A stretch of 64,000 bases of DNA from Paraperibacillus marinus (GCF_046237605.1 NZ_CP143542.1:3472001-3536000), one strand, 5' to 3'. Shown: positions 39,736 to 50,103, counted from the stretch's first letter. Numbers and translations: made by a program. Notes: generated by a model not told the origin, from the sequence alone.

Positions 39736-40419
39736 ATGTTTGGAGATGAACGCACAGAACGAATTATAGGAATCCTTAGTGATTCCTTTTTTCCTATTTT
39801 AAAGGCGGGCCTGCAGTTTACTATCCCGTTGACACTCATTACCTTTGCGCTTGGTTTAGTACTGGCCTTCTTTACCGCAGTCGCCCGGCTTTCTGGCTTT
39901 AAGCCCCTGGTGCTGCTTACCAGATTCTATGTATGGATTTTCAGGGGCACACCCCTGCTCGTGCAATTATTCATCATCTTTTATGGGCTGCCAAGTGTTG
40001 GAATCACTTTGAATCCATTCCCGGCAGCTGTCATTGTCTTTACTCTTAATAAAGGGGCATACAGCTCCGAAATAATCAGGGCAGCCATCCTTTCCATTAA
40101 TAAAGGACAATGGGAAGCCGCTTATTCCATCGGCATGACAAGGGCCCAGGCCATGAGGAGAATCGTTCTTCCACAGGCAATACGCGTTTCCCTCCCGCCG
40201 CTTGGCAACTCTTTTATCAGCCTGGTTAAAGATACTTCCCTTGCAGCTACCATTACCGTGACCGAACTGTTCCAAAAAGGGCAGCAGATTGCAGCTGTAA
40301 CATATGAGCCTTTATGGCTGTATATTGAAGTGGCCTTCATATACCTAATGTTCAGTACCGTCCTTTCTTATCTTCAGGATAAGCTTGAAGTGCGGTATGG
40401 ACGCGGCATTGCTAAGTAA
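39736..40419 (+). CDS. tcyB: L-cystine ABC transporter permease
   Basis: A 227-residue HisM-type permease with about five membrane helices, RGTPLLVQLFIIFYGLPSVGI, and the EAA loop SIGMTRAQAMRRIVLPQA. Follows tcyA by 15 bases and matches TcyB closely in these segments. Confidence 0.9.
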   Translation: MFGDERTERIIGILSDSFFPILKAGLQFTIPLTLITFALGLVLAFFTAVARLSGFKPLVLLTRFYVWIFRGTPLLVQLFIIFYGLPSVGITLNPFPAAVIVFTLNKGAYSSEIIRAAILSINKGQWEAAYSIGMTRAQAMRRIVLPQAIRVSLPPLGNSFISLVKDTSLAATITVTELFQKGQQIAAVTYEPLWLYIEVAFIYLMFSTVLSYLQDKLEVRYGRGIAK

Positions 40420-40434
40420 AGCGGGGGATCTAAG

Positions 40435-41181
40435 TTGATAACTATTGATAATCTTTATAAGCGTTTTGATAAACTCGAAGTATTAAAGGGTGTCAGCCTT
40501 TCTATAGAAAAAGGAAAAACAGCGGTAATCATCGGTCCTTCCGGCTCTGGGAAGACAACTCTTCTCCGCTGCCTTAATCTTTTGGAAATACCGGACCGCG
40601 GTACGATAACGCTGGGTGACAGAAAATTGGAGATCAATGAAAACAGCCGGCTCAAACAGCAGGATATTGTCTCGTTCCGGAAGAAAACAGGCATGGTATT
40701 TCAAGGGTATAATCTTTTCCCTCATTTGACAGCACTTGAAAATGTCATGGAGGGTCAGCTTATAGTCCTGAAGCGCTCCAGGGAGGAAGCAAAGGCCAAA
40801 GCCCTTTCTCTTCTAGATAAAGTAGGACTCCATGACCGGGCGGATATGTATCCGTACCAGCTTTCAGGCGGACAGCAGCAAAGGGTGGGAATCGCCCGGG
40901 CGATGGCGATGGATCCTGAAGTCCTTCTTTTCGATGAACCTACATCTGCTCTTGATCCAGAGCTTGTCGGCGAGGTCCTGAAGGTCATGAAAAACCTGGC
41001 AGCTGAAGGCATGACCATGGCAGTCGTCACTCATGAGATGAAGTTTGCAAGTGAGGCTGCGGACCATGTAATTTTCATGGATAATGGTGCAGTTGTAGAC
41101 GCAGGGACACCTGATAAAGTACTCAGAAATACGAAAAATCCCAGAACCCTGCAATTTTTGAATAAGGTGGCAGAGCGCTGA
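40435..41181 (+). CDS. tcyC: L-cystine ABC transporter ATP-binding protein
   Basis: A 248-residue polar-amino-acid-type ATPase: Walker A GPSGSGKTTLLRC, signature LSGGQQQR, Walker B LLFDEPTSALDPE. TTG start after GGGGGAT, 15 bases past tcyB. It energises TcyAB. Confidence 0.9.
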   Translation: MITIDNLYKRFDKLEVLKGVSLSIEKGKTAVIIGPSGSGKTTLLRCLNLLEIPDRGTITLGDRKLEINENSRLKQQDIVSFRKKTGMVFQGYNLFPHLTALENVMEGQLIVLKRSREEAKAKALSLLDKVGLHDRADMYPYQLSGGQQQRVGIARAMAMDPEVLLFDEPTSALDPELVGEVLKVMKNLAAEGMTMAVVTHEMKFASEAADHVIFMDNGAVVDAGTPDKVLRNTKNPRTLQFLNKVAER

Positions 41182-41192
41182 TTGTTCTGCCC

Positions 41193-41240
41193 GGCACAAA
41201 AAAACTGGCTCAGCTGCTGCTTGGCCAGTTTTTTTGTGCC
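41193..41240. terminator. Strong bidirectional terminator
   Basis: A perfect 17-bp stem, GGCACAAAAAAACTGGC and its complement, serves convergent tcyC and the kinase gene. Confidence 0.9.
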
Positions 41241-41242
41241 GT

Positions 41243-42550
41243 CTATCCGCTGAAATAGTCCCCATCTTTATCCATCAAGGACTTGCAGTCCACCTCCACC
41301 GGTACATCCACCACAGCACAGGGAAAAATGATGGTGAAAGTGGTTCCCTTTCCAATCTGGCTTTCTACCTGGATTTCTCCTTTCATGGCAGAAATCAAGC
41401 TGTATACGACCATCATTCCAAGACCGGTTCCTTTTCCTTCTTTGGTGGAATAGTACGGTTCCCCCAGTCTTTTCAGCTGCTCCTCTGTCATACCTGTCCC
41501 GCTGTCGCTGATTTCAATGTAAATATATTCTGCCTTTACTTTTGACTCTACCCTCAGCACGCCGCCGGCAGACATGGCCTCGAGGGCATTTTTAATAATA
41601 TTGAGCATGCACTGCTGAAATTTATTGCGGTCCCCTTCTATAAAGCTGAGTGAATGAATATCCGTTTCCACTTCTACGGAGTTAAGATTTGCAAGAGGCT
41701 CAAGCACGTTCAAGACATGCCCCAGCTCACTGTCGACATCCACGCTCACCACTGTCTCAATGGTCGGTTTGGCATAGGTCAGATAATTTCGTATCACCTG
41801 TTCTGCCCGATCCATTTCCTGAAGCGCAATCCCGAGATATTCCCCGTCCTTGCGATCGAGCTTCTCATTCTGGATAACCAGCTGCAGAAAACCCCTGGCA
41901 GCTGTAAGGGGATTTCTGATTTCATGAGAAATGGCTGCGCTCATATGGCTTACCATTTCCGTTTTGATGCTTTGTTCAACCTTTTGCCGCAGCAGACTGT
42001 TCTTGCCGTTCATTTCAATCATGTAGCTGAGAATCAGGCTTCCTACTGCCGGTATGATAAAGTAGGCGAAATATTGCTCAAAATTGCTGATCGGATTTAC
42101 GATCATGTCCATCCCTGCCATGATCAGGAGCGAAGAAACAGCGGATATGCATACAATGGTCAACAGCCTGGTGTCCACATTCTGCTTGTTGAACCACTTC
42201 CGGACTGAAAAGGTAAACAGGGCGATGGCAGGATAGATGAGAGCGGTCAGCCAGAAGCCTTCGTTTATCCCACCTACTGCCCTCAAGGTCAGAGCGATGG
42301 CCAATAAGAGGATCATGCCCCTCTCAAGATACAGTCCCGCTATAATAAAGGGCACCTGTCTCAGGTCAAATCGGAATTCATCTCCAACCTTAAAGGAAAG
42401 GAGAGCACAGATAATGAGTGAAATTATAAAATAATGGATAGAAAATACCCCTAATTTTTCATCTTTTTTATTCTCCATCCAAATCTGAAAAAAAAAGGAT
42501 AAGACTAAAAGCAACGAAAGATTGAGAAGCAGGTTTTTTGTCGTTTCCAA
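41243..42550 (-). CDS. KinB-type sporulation sensor histidine kinase
   Basis: A 435-residue membrane kinase. Six N-terminal helices (residues 5-190) resemble the 5TM-LYT sensor of KinB. The phosphorylation motif is AAISHEIRNPLTAARGF; the catalytic domain has NIIKNALEAM, DSGTGM and GKGTGLGMMVVYS. No response regulator adjoins it, as expected for phosphorelay kinases that phosphorylate Spo0F. The closest named relative is KinB, but several paralogues usually exist. The ATG lacks a strong site. Confidence 0.82.
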   Translation of the reverse strand: METTKNLLLNLSLLLVLSFFFQIWMENKKDEKLGVFSIHYFIISLIICALLSFKVGDEFRFDLRQVPFIIAGLYLERGMILLLAIALTLRAVGGINEGFWLTALIYPAIALFTFSVRKWFNKQNVDTRLLTIVCISAVSSLLIMAGMDMIVNPISNFEQYFAYFIIPAVGSLILSYMIEMNGKNSLLRQKVEQSIKTEMVSHMSAAISHEIRNPLTAARGFLQLVIQNEKLDRKDGEYLGIALQEMDRAEQVIRNYLTYAKPTIETVVSVDVDSELGHVLNVLEPLANLNSVEVETDIHSLSFIEGDRNKFQQCMLNIIKNALEAMSAGGVLRVESKVKAEYIYIEISDSGTGMTEEQLKRLGEPYYSTKEGKGTGLGMMVVYSLISAMKGEIQVESQIGKGTTFTIIFPCAVVDVPVEVDCKSLMDKDGDYFSG

Positions 42551-42839
42551 AGTTCCACCGCCAATTTTTAAAGGCTTTTATAATTAAATGCTTAGAGGAG
42601 ATTCCATTGTTAAACAAGGTGGATTGGAGAGGGCGCCCTTCGTTATACTCGGGACTCCTTGTTCAATAGCTGAAATGTTTTCGAAAAGCCTTTTCAATAA
42701 TGACTAATTCTCTCTTTTTATATAAAATCCCTTTTTTAGCTCCTGGAAGAATTGAAATATTGTTTTTCCGGATTATCGGGTACCTGCACGCTTTGCAGCG
42801 AATAAACTAGGCATAGGCAATGGATGGAGTGTGAGTGGA

Positions 42840-43238
42840 TTGGATACGAAGAATACCGCAGAAAATGAAAAGAATGCAAGCCGCAGCATATTAGACCTGG
42901 AAAAAGCAGTGGCACTTGGCGTCTGGATACAAGTCATTGGCCATATCATAGAAGTCACCTCATTGTCAGAGCTGCTTGAAACAGAGAGCAGCCCTGAAAG
43001 CACTGGAGAAAAACAAATCATAACAGGAGTATGGTTTCAAACCATCGGCCACATTCTCGAAGCCGTTTCGGTCACGAATCAGATCGGGCTGACAGATACA
43101 GCACGCCTGCTTGAAGAACAGAAGATAGCAATTGCAGGAGATGTGCTGGTTTCACTCGGAGCAGCCATTGAGGCTGTCGGGGGAATTAAGGTGCTTAAGG
43201 AGGAAGAACAGGGCGCCGCTCCATTAATCGTTACTTAA
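42840..43238 (+). CDS. DUF6944-type repetitive protein
   Basis: A soluble protein of 132-135 residues with an internal repeat: ALGVWIQVIGHIIEVTS, then ITGVWFQTIGHILEAVS, then a third looser copy VSLGAAIEAVGGIKV. It resembles the DUF6944 repetitive family. The start is uncertain: GTG at 42831 follows ATGGAG, with further in-frame candidates just after it. Function unknown. Confidence 0.65.
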   Translation: MDTKNTAENEKNASRSILDLEKAVALGVWIQVIGHIIEVTSLSELLETESSPESTGEKQIITGVWFQTIGHILEAVSVTNQIGLTDTARLLEEQKIAIAGDVLVSLGAAIEAVGGIKVLKEEEQGAAPLIVT

Positions 43239-43341
43239 AAGCACCGCCTTTGTCCTGCTTTATCGCAGGGGATTATTTGTTTTTAGAAGCTTCCGTGAAA
43301 GGGTCATTTGGAGGATTTACCGGGAACCGGCAGCGGAATAC

Positions 43342-43364
43342 AAAAGCCAGCCGTATAGGCTGGC
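43342..43364 (-). terminator. Terminator of the 131-residue protein gene
   Basis: Minus strand GCCAGCC-TATAC-GGCTGGC followed by TTTT. Confidence 0.75.
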
Positions 43365-43373
43365 CTGACTGCA

Positions 43374-43769
43374 TTATGCTTTTTTCTGGCTGCTGACTTC
43401 CTCCCAGAAGCTGTTACTTTTTGTGTCCTCCAGCTGCCTTGCCCCTTCAAGCAGGGTCTCTTCAAGGAGGATGCGGTTTTTGTAATACTGGGTTTCGGAA
43501 GATTTATAATAATAACGGACGGCCTCTGCTTCCGGCAGAAATTGTTTTCCTAGCTTGAGCAGGAAGGTTACCGGAAGACCGTCAAGCGATCCGCTGTCTT
43601 CATTGACAGGTACAATCTGTGAAACTTCCTTCCGAAGCGGTGCTGTTTCGGGTGTATGACCGGCTCCATGGATGGCTGTTTTTTTCATCTGCTTTTTTTG
43701 CAGTCTTTTTTTCTTGGATTTAATCAGGAAGTTCTTAACCTGCTTTGTTTCAGTTTGTAAATCATTCAT
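43374..43769 (-). CDS. Hypothetical protein
   Basis: A 131-residue soluble protein, strongly basic in residues 8-30 (KNFLIKSKKKRLQKKQMKK) and helical in the C-terminal half (RYYYKSSETQYYKNRILLEE). GAGGAG precedes the ATG by ten bases. No family recognised. Confidence 0.65.
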   Translation of the reverse strand: MNDLQTETKQVKNFLIKSKKKRLQKKQMKKTAIHGAGHTPETAPLRKEVSQIVPVNEDSGSLDGLPVTFLLKLGKQFLPEAEAVRYYYKSSETQYYKNRILLEETLLEGARQLEDTKSNSFWEEVSSQKKA

Positions 43770-43955
43770 GCTGCACTAAACTCCTCTTACTATATAAATT
43801 TCGTTAACTGAATGAAAAAACCTCTAAAGATATTATATTACCATACTATTATTCCAGGAAGAAGCCTTGCTGGAAAAAACATAGCAATTTAATATTTTCC
43901 AATGATGGGCCGCCGGGAAATAATCGGGAAATGGGAGACTGTCCCCATTTCCCGC

Positions 43956-43994
43956 AAAAAAAGACAACGGGAGGAAGTCCCGTTGTCTTTTTTT
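43956..43994. terminator. Terminator of yfkN
   Basis: AAAGACAACGGGA and TCCCGTTGTCTTT pair with T runs on both sides. Confidence 0.9.
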
Positions 43995-46900
43995 ATTGGA
44001 TGTTCGTGATGCGCCCTTCTATGGAGGCGTTGATTTTTCCGCCTTTGAAGGTGTCTTGGATATAGGAGACGAAGGCTTCCAGGTCAACTGGTCCGTATAC
44101 CCGTTCTTTTCCTTTTAGAACGGTGTAGTTATCTCCTCCGCCTGCCATGAAGTCATTCACGACTACGTTATAAACGGCAGTGTCGCTGATTGGAGTGCCA
44201 TCGCTTTTTGTCAGCTCCACTACTCTTTCTGCCACCGGCTTCTTAAAGTCTGCTGTGTACTTCAGGCCGGAAATCTGCAGTGTTTTAGGGCTGCCATCGA
44301 TAACCCACTGCTGCTGAAGAAGCGTTTTGATTTCTGCACCAGTCAATTTAAGCTGGACAAGCACATTGCCAAATGGCTGGATTTTAGCCAGGTCAGCGTA
44401 AGTGATGGTACCTTGTGGAAGGTCAGCACGGATGCCGCCTGGATTCATGAATGCAAAGTCAGTGCCTACGATGCTTGCTTTCATGGAATCGGCAATCAGG
44501 TTTCCGAGCGCTGCTTCCTGGGTATATGCGTTGTCACGTGTGATTTTAGCATCAGTCGTGCCAAGCGGCTGAGTCAGTTCAGGGAACTGAGCCAGGTATT
44601 TATCGATCAGTGCTTTAACACCCGGATCTGGAGTGATTCCCTCCTGGGCGACAGTCACGATTTCTGCTTTCTTCGTTACGATGTCCTTCGTCTTTGGGTC
44701 GATTTCGAGATCAACGTCAGAGAAGGCGGTACCATACGAATAGGATTGGACAAGGAGCTTATTGTCCACTACATTATTCAATTTAGCATGGTTGTCACCC
44801 GCGAAGATGACATCCACTTCATCGTCCACTGCATTGGCAAGATCGACTGCTTCCCCAGTGACCACCCCGTTTTTATCTGAGCCCGGGTCATGGGAAACGA
44901 TGACAATCGCCTTGATTCCTTTAGCTTTAAGCTCTTCGACCGCTTTGTTGACAGCTTCTGCCTGAGGGATGAATTCGACTCCCTCGATGCCTGCAGGGCT
45001 GACCTTAGAAGGAGTTGCGTTCGTAACTACACCGATGAATCCTACATCAACGCCGCCTACATTCTTGATGGTATATGGATCCAGTACCGGCTTTTTCGTA
45101 TCTTTATAGACTACATTTGCAGCTACATAAGGGAAGTTCAATCCCTTGAATGTAATATCAGGATTTGTCGGGGACTTGCCGCCATTAATTTGAGCGAGCA
45201 TGGTCGCTACGCCTTTATCAAATTCATGGTTTCCGACTGTCCCGATATCAAAGCCCATCATGTTAAGGAACTCAAGCGTCGGCTCATCCTGAAGCTTTGA
45301 AGAAACCGGTGCGCTTGCACCCACTGCATCTCCCGCTGAAATCAGCAGGGTATTCGGATTTTGAGCTTCTCTTTGTTTCAAGTAGGCAGCCAGATAATCC
45401 GCTCTGCCCTGCTTTACACCGCCAAAATCGGAAGTAGTATCAAGCTGTCCGTGCAAATCATTTATTCCAAGAAGCTGAAGTTTGATGTTTTCCTGCTTTG
45501 GCTTTGATAGATTGATATTGAAGATGCCGAATCCTGCTGCATCCTTTGTTCCTGTATAACTGATTTTGCTGCCTGCAGCAATGTACTCTTCAGCCTTTGG
45601 AGAGGTAGTGAATGTTACGTTCACATCGCCCTCAACCGGCGCGATCGACCAGTTGCCATCAGCTGACGGATTGATTTCCTTCACCTCTGAAATATAATCC
45701 ATAAGGATCTGGCGGTTTTCATCCGCGGAATCAACCACATATTCGCTTCCCTTCACACCAGGGAAGTTGCCGCCTCCGCCTGCACGGTAGTTATTCGTGA
45801 CAACGATGAAATCCTGTGCAGGATCTACAGGCTTGCCATTGTACATCAGATTGGTGATCCGGCTGGAATCTGAAACCTTGACGCCCTTTAAGTCATAGCG
45901 TGCAGGCTTTGTCACATCCACCTGGTATGTAACTCCATCAATAATGTCGAAGTTGTATACCTGGAAGGATGGATTCAGCAGCGATTGTGTTTCAGTTTTG
46001 GCCGGGTCGATTGTGTTATATTTACCTGCTGACATCTCCAGCCATTCTTTGACTACTGAACCTTTTACCTTGATTGCCTTCAAGGTGTTGTCATACAGAT
46101 AAAGATCTCCGGCACTCCGGATTGTCAGATCCCCGGCCTTGATTTCTGTGTACTCTTCAACGCCATTGCGGCCTGCCTTGAAAGGTGCACCGACTGATAG
46201 GATCGGGAGGTTCTTATATTCAGGCTTATTGCTGTTGATATACTTTTCAACATACCATTTTTGCGCATTTGTCACGACCTGTACAGAAGGATCATCCTGT
46301 ACCAGGGAGAAATAGCTGTGGATCGGGGCAGTAGTTTTTCCTATCGGTGTATTGACATATTTCACTGTCGCCTTATGGTCTGGATCAACAGCTTTGACAA
46401 TCCCTGTATCTTCTTTAATTCCAGCGATGCTTCTGTTTGAGGACAAGGATGATTTCACTTCCCACTTGCCTCTCACCTTTTCAATGACCATGTCGATTAA
46501 GCCGAGGTTATTGCCGCCGTATCCTGCCTGGACTGCCGCTACGCCATTGATAGTTCCTTTTGCATTGTCAACGCCAGGAAGCGGTTTGCCGTCAGCGCCC
46601 TTGAACAGGACATCCAGTGCTGCATCATTTGCCGCTGGGAATACCTTGTGGGTGTGCGAGAAAGTGATGGCATCGATATCTTTTACCTTACTGAGTGCAT
46701 ACACTACATCTTCCGTGTTATTCGTATCACCATTGAAGCCGGTATGGGCCATCGCGATGATGATGTCAGCACCTTCCCTTTTCATATGAGGGATATATTT
46801 CTTGGCTGAATCAATGATGCCTTTAGCGATGACTTTCCCTTCCAGGTTCGCCTTGTCCCAATCGGTGATTTGCGGTGGTACGAAACCAATATAGCCGATC

Positions 46901-47496
46901 TTAATGACCTTCGTTTTGCCGTTGTTGTCTACTATTTTTTTATTGACGATTTTGTAAGGATTGAATTGGTTTTTATCATTGTTGGGGTTTTTATCATGAT
47001 CGTCCTTGTAAACATTAGCGTTCACATAAGGAAAGTTTGCATCGTTAATGGCTTCATTCAGATAGTCCAGGCCATAATTGAATTCATGGTTTCCAAGGGT
47101 TGCAGCATCATAGCCAAGCTGGTTCATAGCCTTATAGACCGGGTGAACTTCCCCTTTCTTCAGCGGCGCTATTTTTGCTTTATAAGTACCGAGAGGGGTT
47201 CCCTGGATTAAGTCTCCATTATCAACCAGCACACTGTTCTTCACTTCTTTTTTTGCTTCTTTTATAAGTGCGGCGGTACGGGAGAAGCCTACTGTGCTCG
47301 ATGGGGAATCTTTGTAGTAATCATAGCCTAGTAAATTTGTGTGGATATCCGTGGTTTCCATTATTCTCAGATTGAATGTCTGGTCCTTCTTCTCCTTCTG
47401 CTTCCCATGGGCGAAAGCCGGAACTGAAACTTGTGTTGAAAAAATACCAGCTGCAACGGTTGCAGCAACTACTTTCTTGAACGTCTTATTTTTCAT
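43993..47496 (-). CDS. yfkN: Secreted bifunctional 2',3'-cyclic phosphodiesterase / 5'-nucleotidase (YfkN type)
   Basis: An 1167-residue exported protein with signal peptide ending AFA around residue 29. The first half has a metallophosphatase domain (METTDIHTNLLGYDYY, DNGDLIQGTP, TLGNHEFNYG) and a 5'-nucleotidase C domain. From about 665 a second set follows (LGINDLHGQLDTTSDFGG, ISAGDAVGAS, TVGNHEFDKG, AGDNHAKLNN). It scavenges phosphate and nucleosides from nucleotides outside the cell. B. subtilis YfkN is longer and sortase-anchored; this one ends EGRITNIQ without an LPXTG-type signal, so it should be released. ATG has a weak GAAAGG site. Confidence 0.88.
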   Translation of the reverse strand: MKNKTFKKVVAATVAAGIFSTQVSVPAFAHGKQKEKKDQTFNLRIMETTDIHTNLLGYDYYKDSPSSTVGFSRTAALIKEAKKEVKNSVLVDNGDLIQGTPLGTYKAKIAPLKKGEVHPVYKAMNQLGYDAATLGNHEFNYGLDYLNEAINDANFPYVNANVYKDDHDKNPNNDKNQFNPYKIVNKKIVDNNGKTKVIKIGYIGFVPPQITDWDKANLEGKVIAKGIIDSAKKYIPHMKREGADIIIAMAHTGFNGDTNNTEDVVYALSKVKDIDAITFSHTHKVFPAANDAALDVLFKGADGKPLPGVDNAKGTINGVAAVQAGYGGNNLGLIDMVIEKVRGKWEVKSSLSSNRSIAGIKEDTGIVKAVDPDHKATVKYVNTPIGKTTAPIHSYFSLVQDDPSVQVVTNAQKWYVEKYINSNKPEYKNLPILSVGAPFKAGRNGVEEYTEIKAGDLTIRSAGDLYLYDNTLKAIKVKGSVVKEWLEMSAGKYNTIDPAKTETQSLLNPSFQVYNFDIIDGVTYQVDVTKPARYDLKGVKVSDSSRITNLMYNGKPVDPAQDFIVVTNNYRAGGGGNFPGVKGSEYVVDSADENRQILMDYISEVKEINPSADGNWSIAPVEGDVNVTFTTSPKAEEYIAAGSKISYTGTKDAAGFGIFNINLSKPKQENIKLQLLGINDLHGQLDTTSDFGGVKQGRADYLAAYLKQREAQNPNTLLISAGDAVGASAPVSSKLQDEPTLEFLNMMGFDIGTVGNHEFDKGVATMLAQINGGKSPTNPDITFKGLNFPYVAANVVYKDTKKPVLDPYTIKNVGGVDVGFIGVVTNATPSKVSPAGIEGVEFIPQAEAVNKAVEELKAKGIKAIVIVSHDPGSDKNGVVTGEAVDLANAVDDEVDVIFAGDNHAKLNNVVDNKLLVQSYSYGTAFSDVDLEIDPKTKDIVTKKAEIVTVAQEGITPDPGVKALIDKYLAQFPELTQPLGTTDAKITRDNAYTQEAALGNLIADSMKASIVGTDFAFMNPGGIRADLPQGTITYADLAKIQPFGNVLVQLKLTGAEIKTLLQQQWVIDGSPKTLQISGLKYTADFKKPVAERVVELTKSDGTPISDTAVYNVVVNDFMAGGGDNYTVLKGKERVYGPVDLEAFVSYIQDTFKGGKINASIEGRITNIQ

Positions 47497-47971
47497 TCAT
47501 CTCAACCTTTCAGTATGATAAAGAACAATGTAATCTTACACCCTGTTTATTAATACAGGGTAAACACAGTAAACAGATATTGTAAATTTAATAGACTGTC
47601 TCTTCCCTCTAATGGATTCTGGCAATCTGCCTATCTGGTTAGCCTGCCCTTCCATATTATATTATGAATAAGTAGTTTCTTCCTCCTTCCTAAGTCCCTT
47701 TTTAAAAACCAGAAAAAGCTGACGGTCAAACGTGAATTTCGCCGACCAAATATTCCAAAATCATTGATTTATATGATAATTCTCCATTTTCCCAAAGGAA
47801 TTTTCCAATTATTATCCACAATTTTCAACTAGGTATTATTTACTATTTAATAGACAAGTAATATTTTCCATTATAAGCGTGGGAGAAACTTCATTCTGTC
47901 AGCCCACAGACGCCTTGTTAGTTTTGGGAGGCTTTGAGGTAAAGATATAAAAAACAAAGGAGCTGACAGCG
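47497..47971. other. Divergent intergenic region of yfkN and the YqjF-like gene
   Basis: 475 AT-rich bases without a gene. An inverted repeat, CCCTGT-TTATTAAT-ACAGGG at about 47542-47561, could be an operator or short hairpin in the yfkN leader. Confidence 0.4.
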
Positions 47972-48715
47972 TTGTATATGGAATTCCGGGAAACCTCACA
48001 TAGGCCATACCCCCTGCCAGGCTCTCCCTGGTTCATGAAACAGGAGTGGAAGAGTCTATTCTTCCTGCATTGGCCCATTCCCCGGGATATCGTCCGGAGT
48101 CAGATTCCCGCCGGACTTGAACTCGATTTATATGAAGGAGAGGCCTGGGTCTCCATTACTCCCTTTCAGGTTAAGAGAATGCGGATGCACGGTGTCCCTC
48201 CCCTTCCATTTCTTCATTCGTATCTTGAATTGAATGTAAGGACTTATGTCCGGCATAAAGGAGTGCCCGGTATTTACCTTTGGAGCCTGGATGCCAATCA
48301 TCTTCCTTCCATTGCAGGGGCACGAGTGCTTTTTTCGCTCCCTTATATGCTGTCCCGCATGGACTTTAAGGAAAATGGAGGTCTTATGCGCTATTCTGCG
48401 GAAAGACTGCTCCCAAATAAACGAAATGAAGCATTTGTGGCAGAATTCAAGCCGTTTGGGGACATATCCGAGCCCGATGAGGGAAGCGTTGATCATTGGC
48501 TTTCGGAAAGATACTGCCTGTTCTCGGTCCGTAAAGGAAGAATTTACCGCGGGGATATACATCATGATAAATGGAAAATATCACCGGCACATGCCGCGGT
48601 TTCCCAAAATACTGTCGCCTCCATGTTTCCTCCATCCTTTTTTAAGGAAGAGCCGCTAGTCCGGTATTCACCGCTTAGACGTGTCTTTTTTTATCCTTTT
48701 AAAAGAATGGGATAA
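47972..48715 (+). CDS. YqjF family protein (DUF2071)
   Basis: A 247-residue protein matching DUF2071/YqjF: FLHWPIPRDIVRSQIPAGLELD, EAWVSITPFQVKRMRM, ELNVRTYVRHKGVPGIYLWSLD. Soluble, function unknown. The TTG at 47972 has AAAGGAG nine bases upstream; the ATG at 47978 is the alternative. Confidence 0.87.
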   Translation: MYMEFRETSHRPYPLPGSPWFMKQEWKSLFFLHWPIPRDIVRSQIPAGLELDLYEGEAWVSITPFQVKRMRMHGVPPLPFLHSYLELNVRTYVRHKGVPGIYLWSLDANHLPSIAGARVLFSLPYMLSRMDFKENGGLMRYSAERLLPNKRNEAFVAEFKPFGDISEPDEGSVDHWLSERYCLFSVRKGRIYRGDIHHDKWKISPAHAAVSQNTVASMFPPSFFKEEPLVRYSPLRRVFFYPFKRMG

Positions 48716-48782
48716 ACCATTGCACATGCATTCCCTCCACACAGCATAAGTATGTTATAGCATCTATATAAGGAGGGACAAC

Positions 48783-50066
48783 ATGCAGATCCACGTTGTC
48801 AAAAGAAATGAAAGTCTATCATCCATTGCCGGCATCTACGGAATTACGGCTGAAGAGATCCGAACCGCCAATGAAGTCCCAAACCCTAATGATTTAGTCG
48901 TCGGCCAGGCCCTTGTCATTCCGATAACCGGCCGCTATTATTTTGTCCAGCCGGGTGACAGTCTGTGGTCCATTTCAAGAAGGTTCAATACAACACCCGC
49001 TGAGCTGGCTTCCGTCAATGGCATATCTGTCTCCCAGCCCCTTTCCCCCGGTTTCAGGCTGTACATACCCCCAGGGCCGAAGCGGACGGCAGAGTTTAAT
49101 GCATATGTAGAGCCCCGGGGCACTCCTGTTGCTGAACCGCTCGTCAATGATACCAGGAGGAACGCTCCCTACCTAACCTATCTGGCACCTTTCAGCTATC
49201 AGGCTAAACGGGATGGCAGCCTGATGGCTCCGCCCCTGGATAACTTCCCTGCCATTGCCAGGGAAAACGGAAACGTGCTGATGATGGTCATTACCAATCA
49301 GGAGGAAGGCCAGTTCAATGATGAACTGGGCCGCATCCTTCTGAACGATATGGCCATTCAGGACCGCTTCCTGGACAATATTGTTGCAGAAGCAAAGCGC
49401 AGTGGATTCCGCGATATTCACTTTGACTTTGAATTTCTGCGGCCTGAAGATAGAGAGGCTTACAACCGTTTCCTCCGGAAAGCAAAAGCACGGTTTGCCG
49501 AAGAAGGGTGGCTGCTCTCCACAGCTCTTGCACCAAAAACAAGCGCGGCACAGCAGGGCAAATGGTATGAAGCCCATGATTATAGGGCGCACGGTGAAAT
49601 TGTCGATTTTGTCGTAATTATGACCTACGAATGGGGATATTCAGGCGGGCCTGCTCAACCGGTTTCCCCAATCCGGGCGGTCAGGAGAGTCATCGAATAT
49701 GCACTTACTGAAATACCCGCCCAGAAGATCATGATGGGACAGAATCTTTATGGATATGACTGGACCCTCCCCTTTGTGCCGGGTTCCACGGCCAAGGCGG
49801 TAAGCCCCCAGGCTGCAATCCTGACGGCCTCCAGGCAGAAAGTGGAAATACAATACGATACAAGGGATCAGGCGCCTTTTTATACCTATACAGACAATGA
49901 TGGAAAGAAGCATGAAGTGTGGTTTGAGGATGCCCGTTCCATCCAGGCAAAATTTGATTTGGTGAAGGAGCTCAATTTAAGAGGAGTCAGCTATTGGAAA
50001 CTGGGTCTCTCCTTTCCCCAGAACTGGCTGCTGATTCAGGATAATTTCAATGTGAGAAAAAGATGA
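48783..50066 (+). CDS. yaaH: Spore cortex N-acetylglucosaminidase YaaH/SleL
   Basis: A 427-residue protein, the same length as B. subtilis YaaH. Two LysM domains (residues 2-46 and 51-95) bind peptidoglycan; a GH18 barrel (about 115-425) carries the catalytic DIHFDFE motif. SleL/YaaH cleaves cortex fragments during germination and is deposited in the spore coat without a classical signal peptide, as here. ATG follows AGGAGGG. Monocistronic, with its own terminator. Confidence 0.92.
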   Translation: MQIHVVKRNESLSSIAGIYGITAEEIRTANEVPNPNDLVVGQALVIPITGRYYFVQPGDSLWSISRRFNTTPAELASVNGISVSQPLSPGFRLYIPPGPKRTAEFNAYVEPRGTPVAEPLVNDTRRNAPYLTYLAPFSYQAKRDGSLMAPPLDNFPAIARENGNVLMMVITNQEEGQFNDELGRILLNDMAIQDRFLDNIVAEAKRSGFRDIHFDFEFLRPEDREAYNRFLRKAKARFAEEGWLLSTALAPKTSAAQQGKWYEAHDYRAHGEIVDFVVIMTYEWGYSGGPAQPVSPIRAVRRVIEYALTEIPAQKIMMGQNLYGYDWTLPFVPGSTAKAVSPQAAILTASRQKVEIQYDTRDQAPFYTYTDNDGKKHEVWFEDARSIQAKFDLVKELNLRGVSYWKLGLSFPQNWLLIQDNFNVRKR

Positions 50067-50076
50067 GGAAAGTACC

Positions 50077-50103
50077 GGCTGTGCCTGTCAGGCACAGCTT
50101 TTG
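50077..50103 (+). terminator. Terminator of yaaH
   Basis: GCTGTGCCTG-T-CAGGCACAGC followed by TTTT. Confidence 0.85.
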
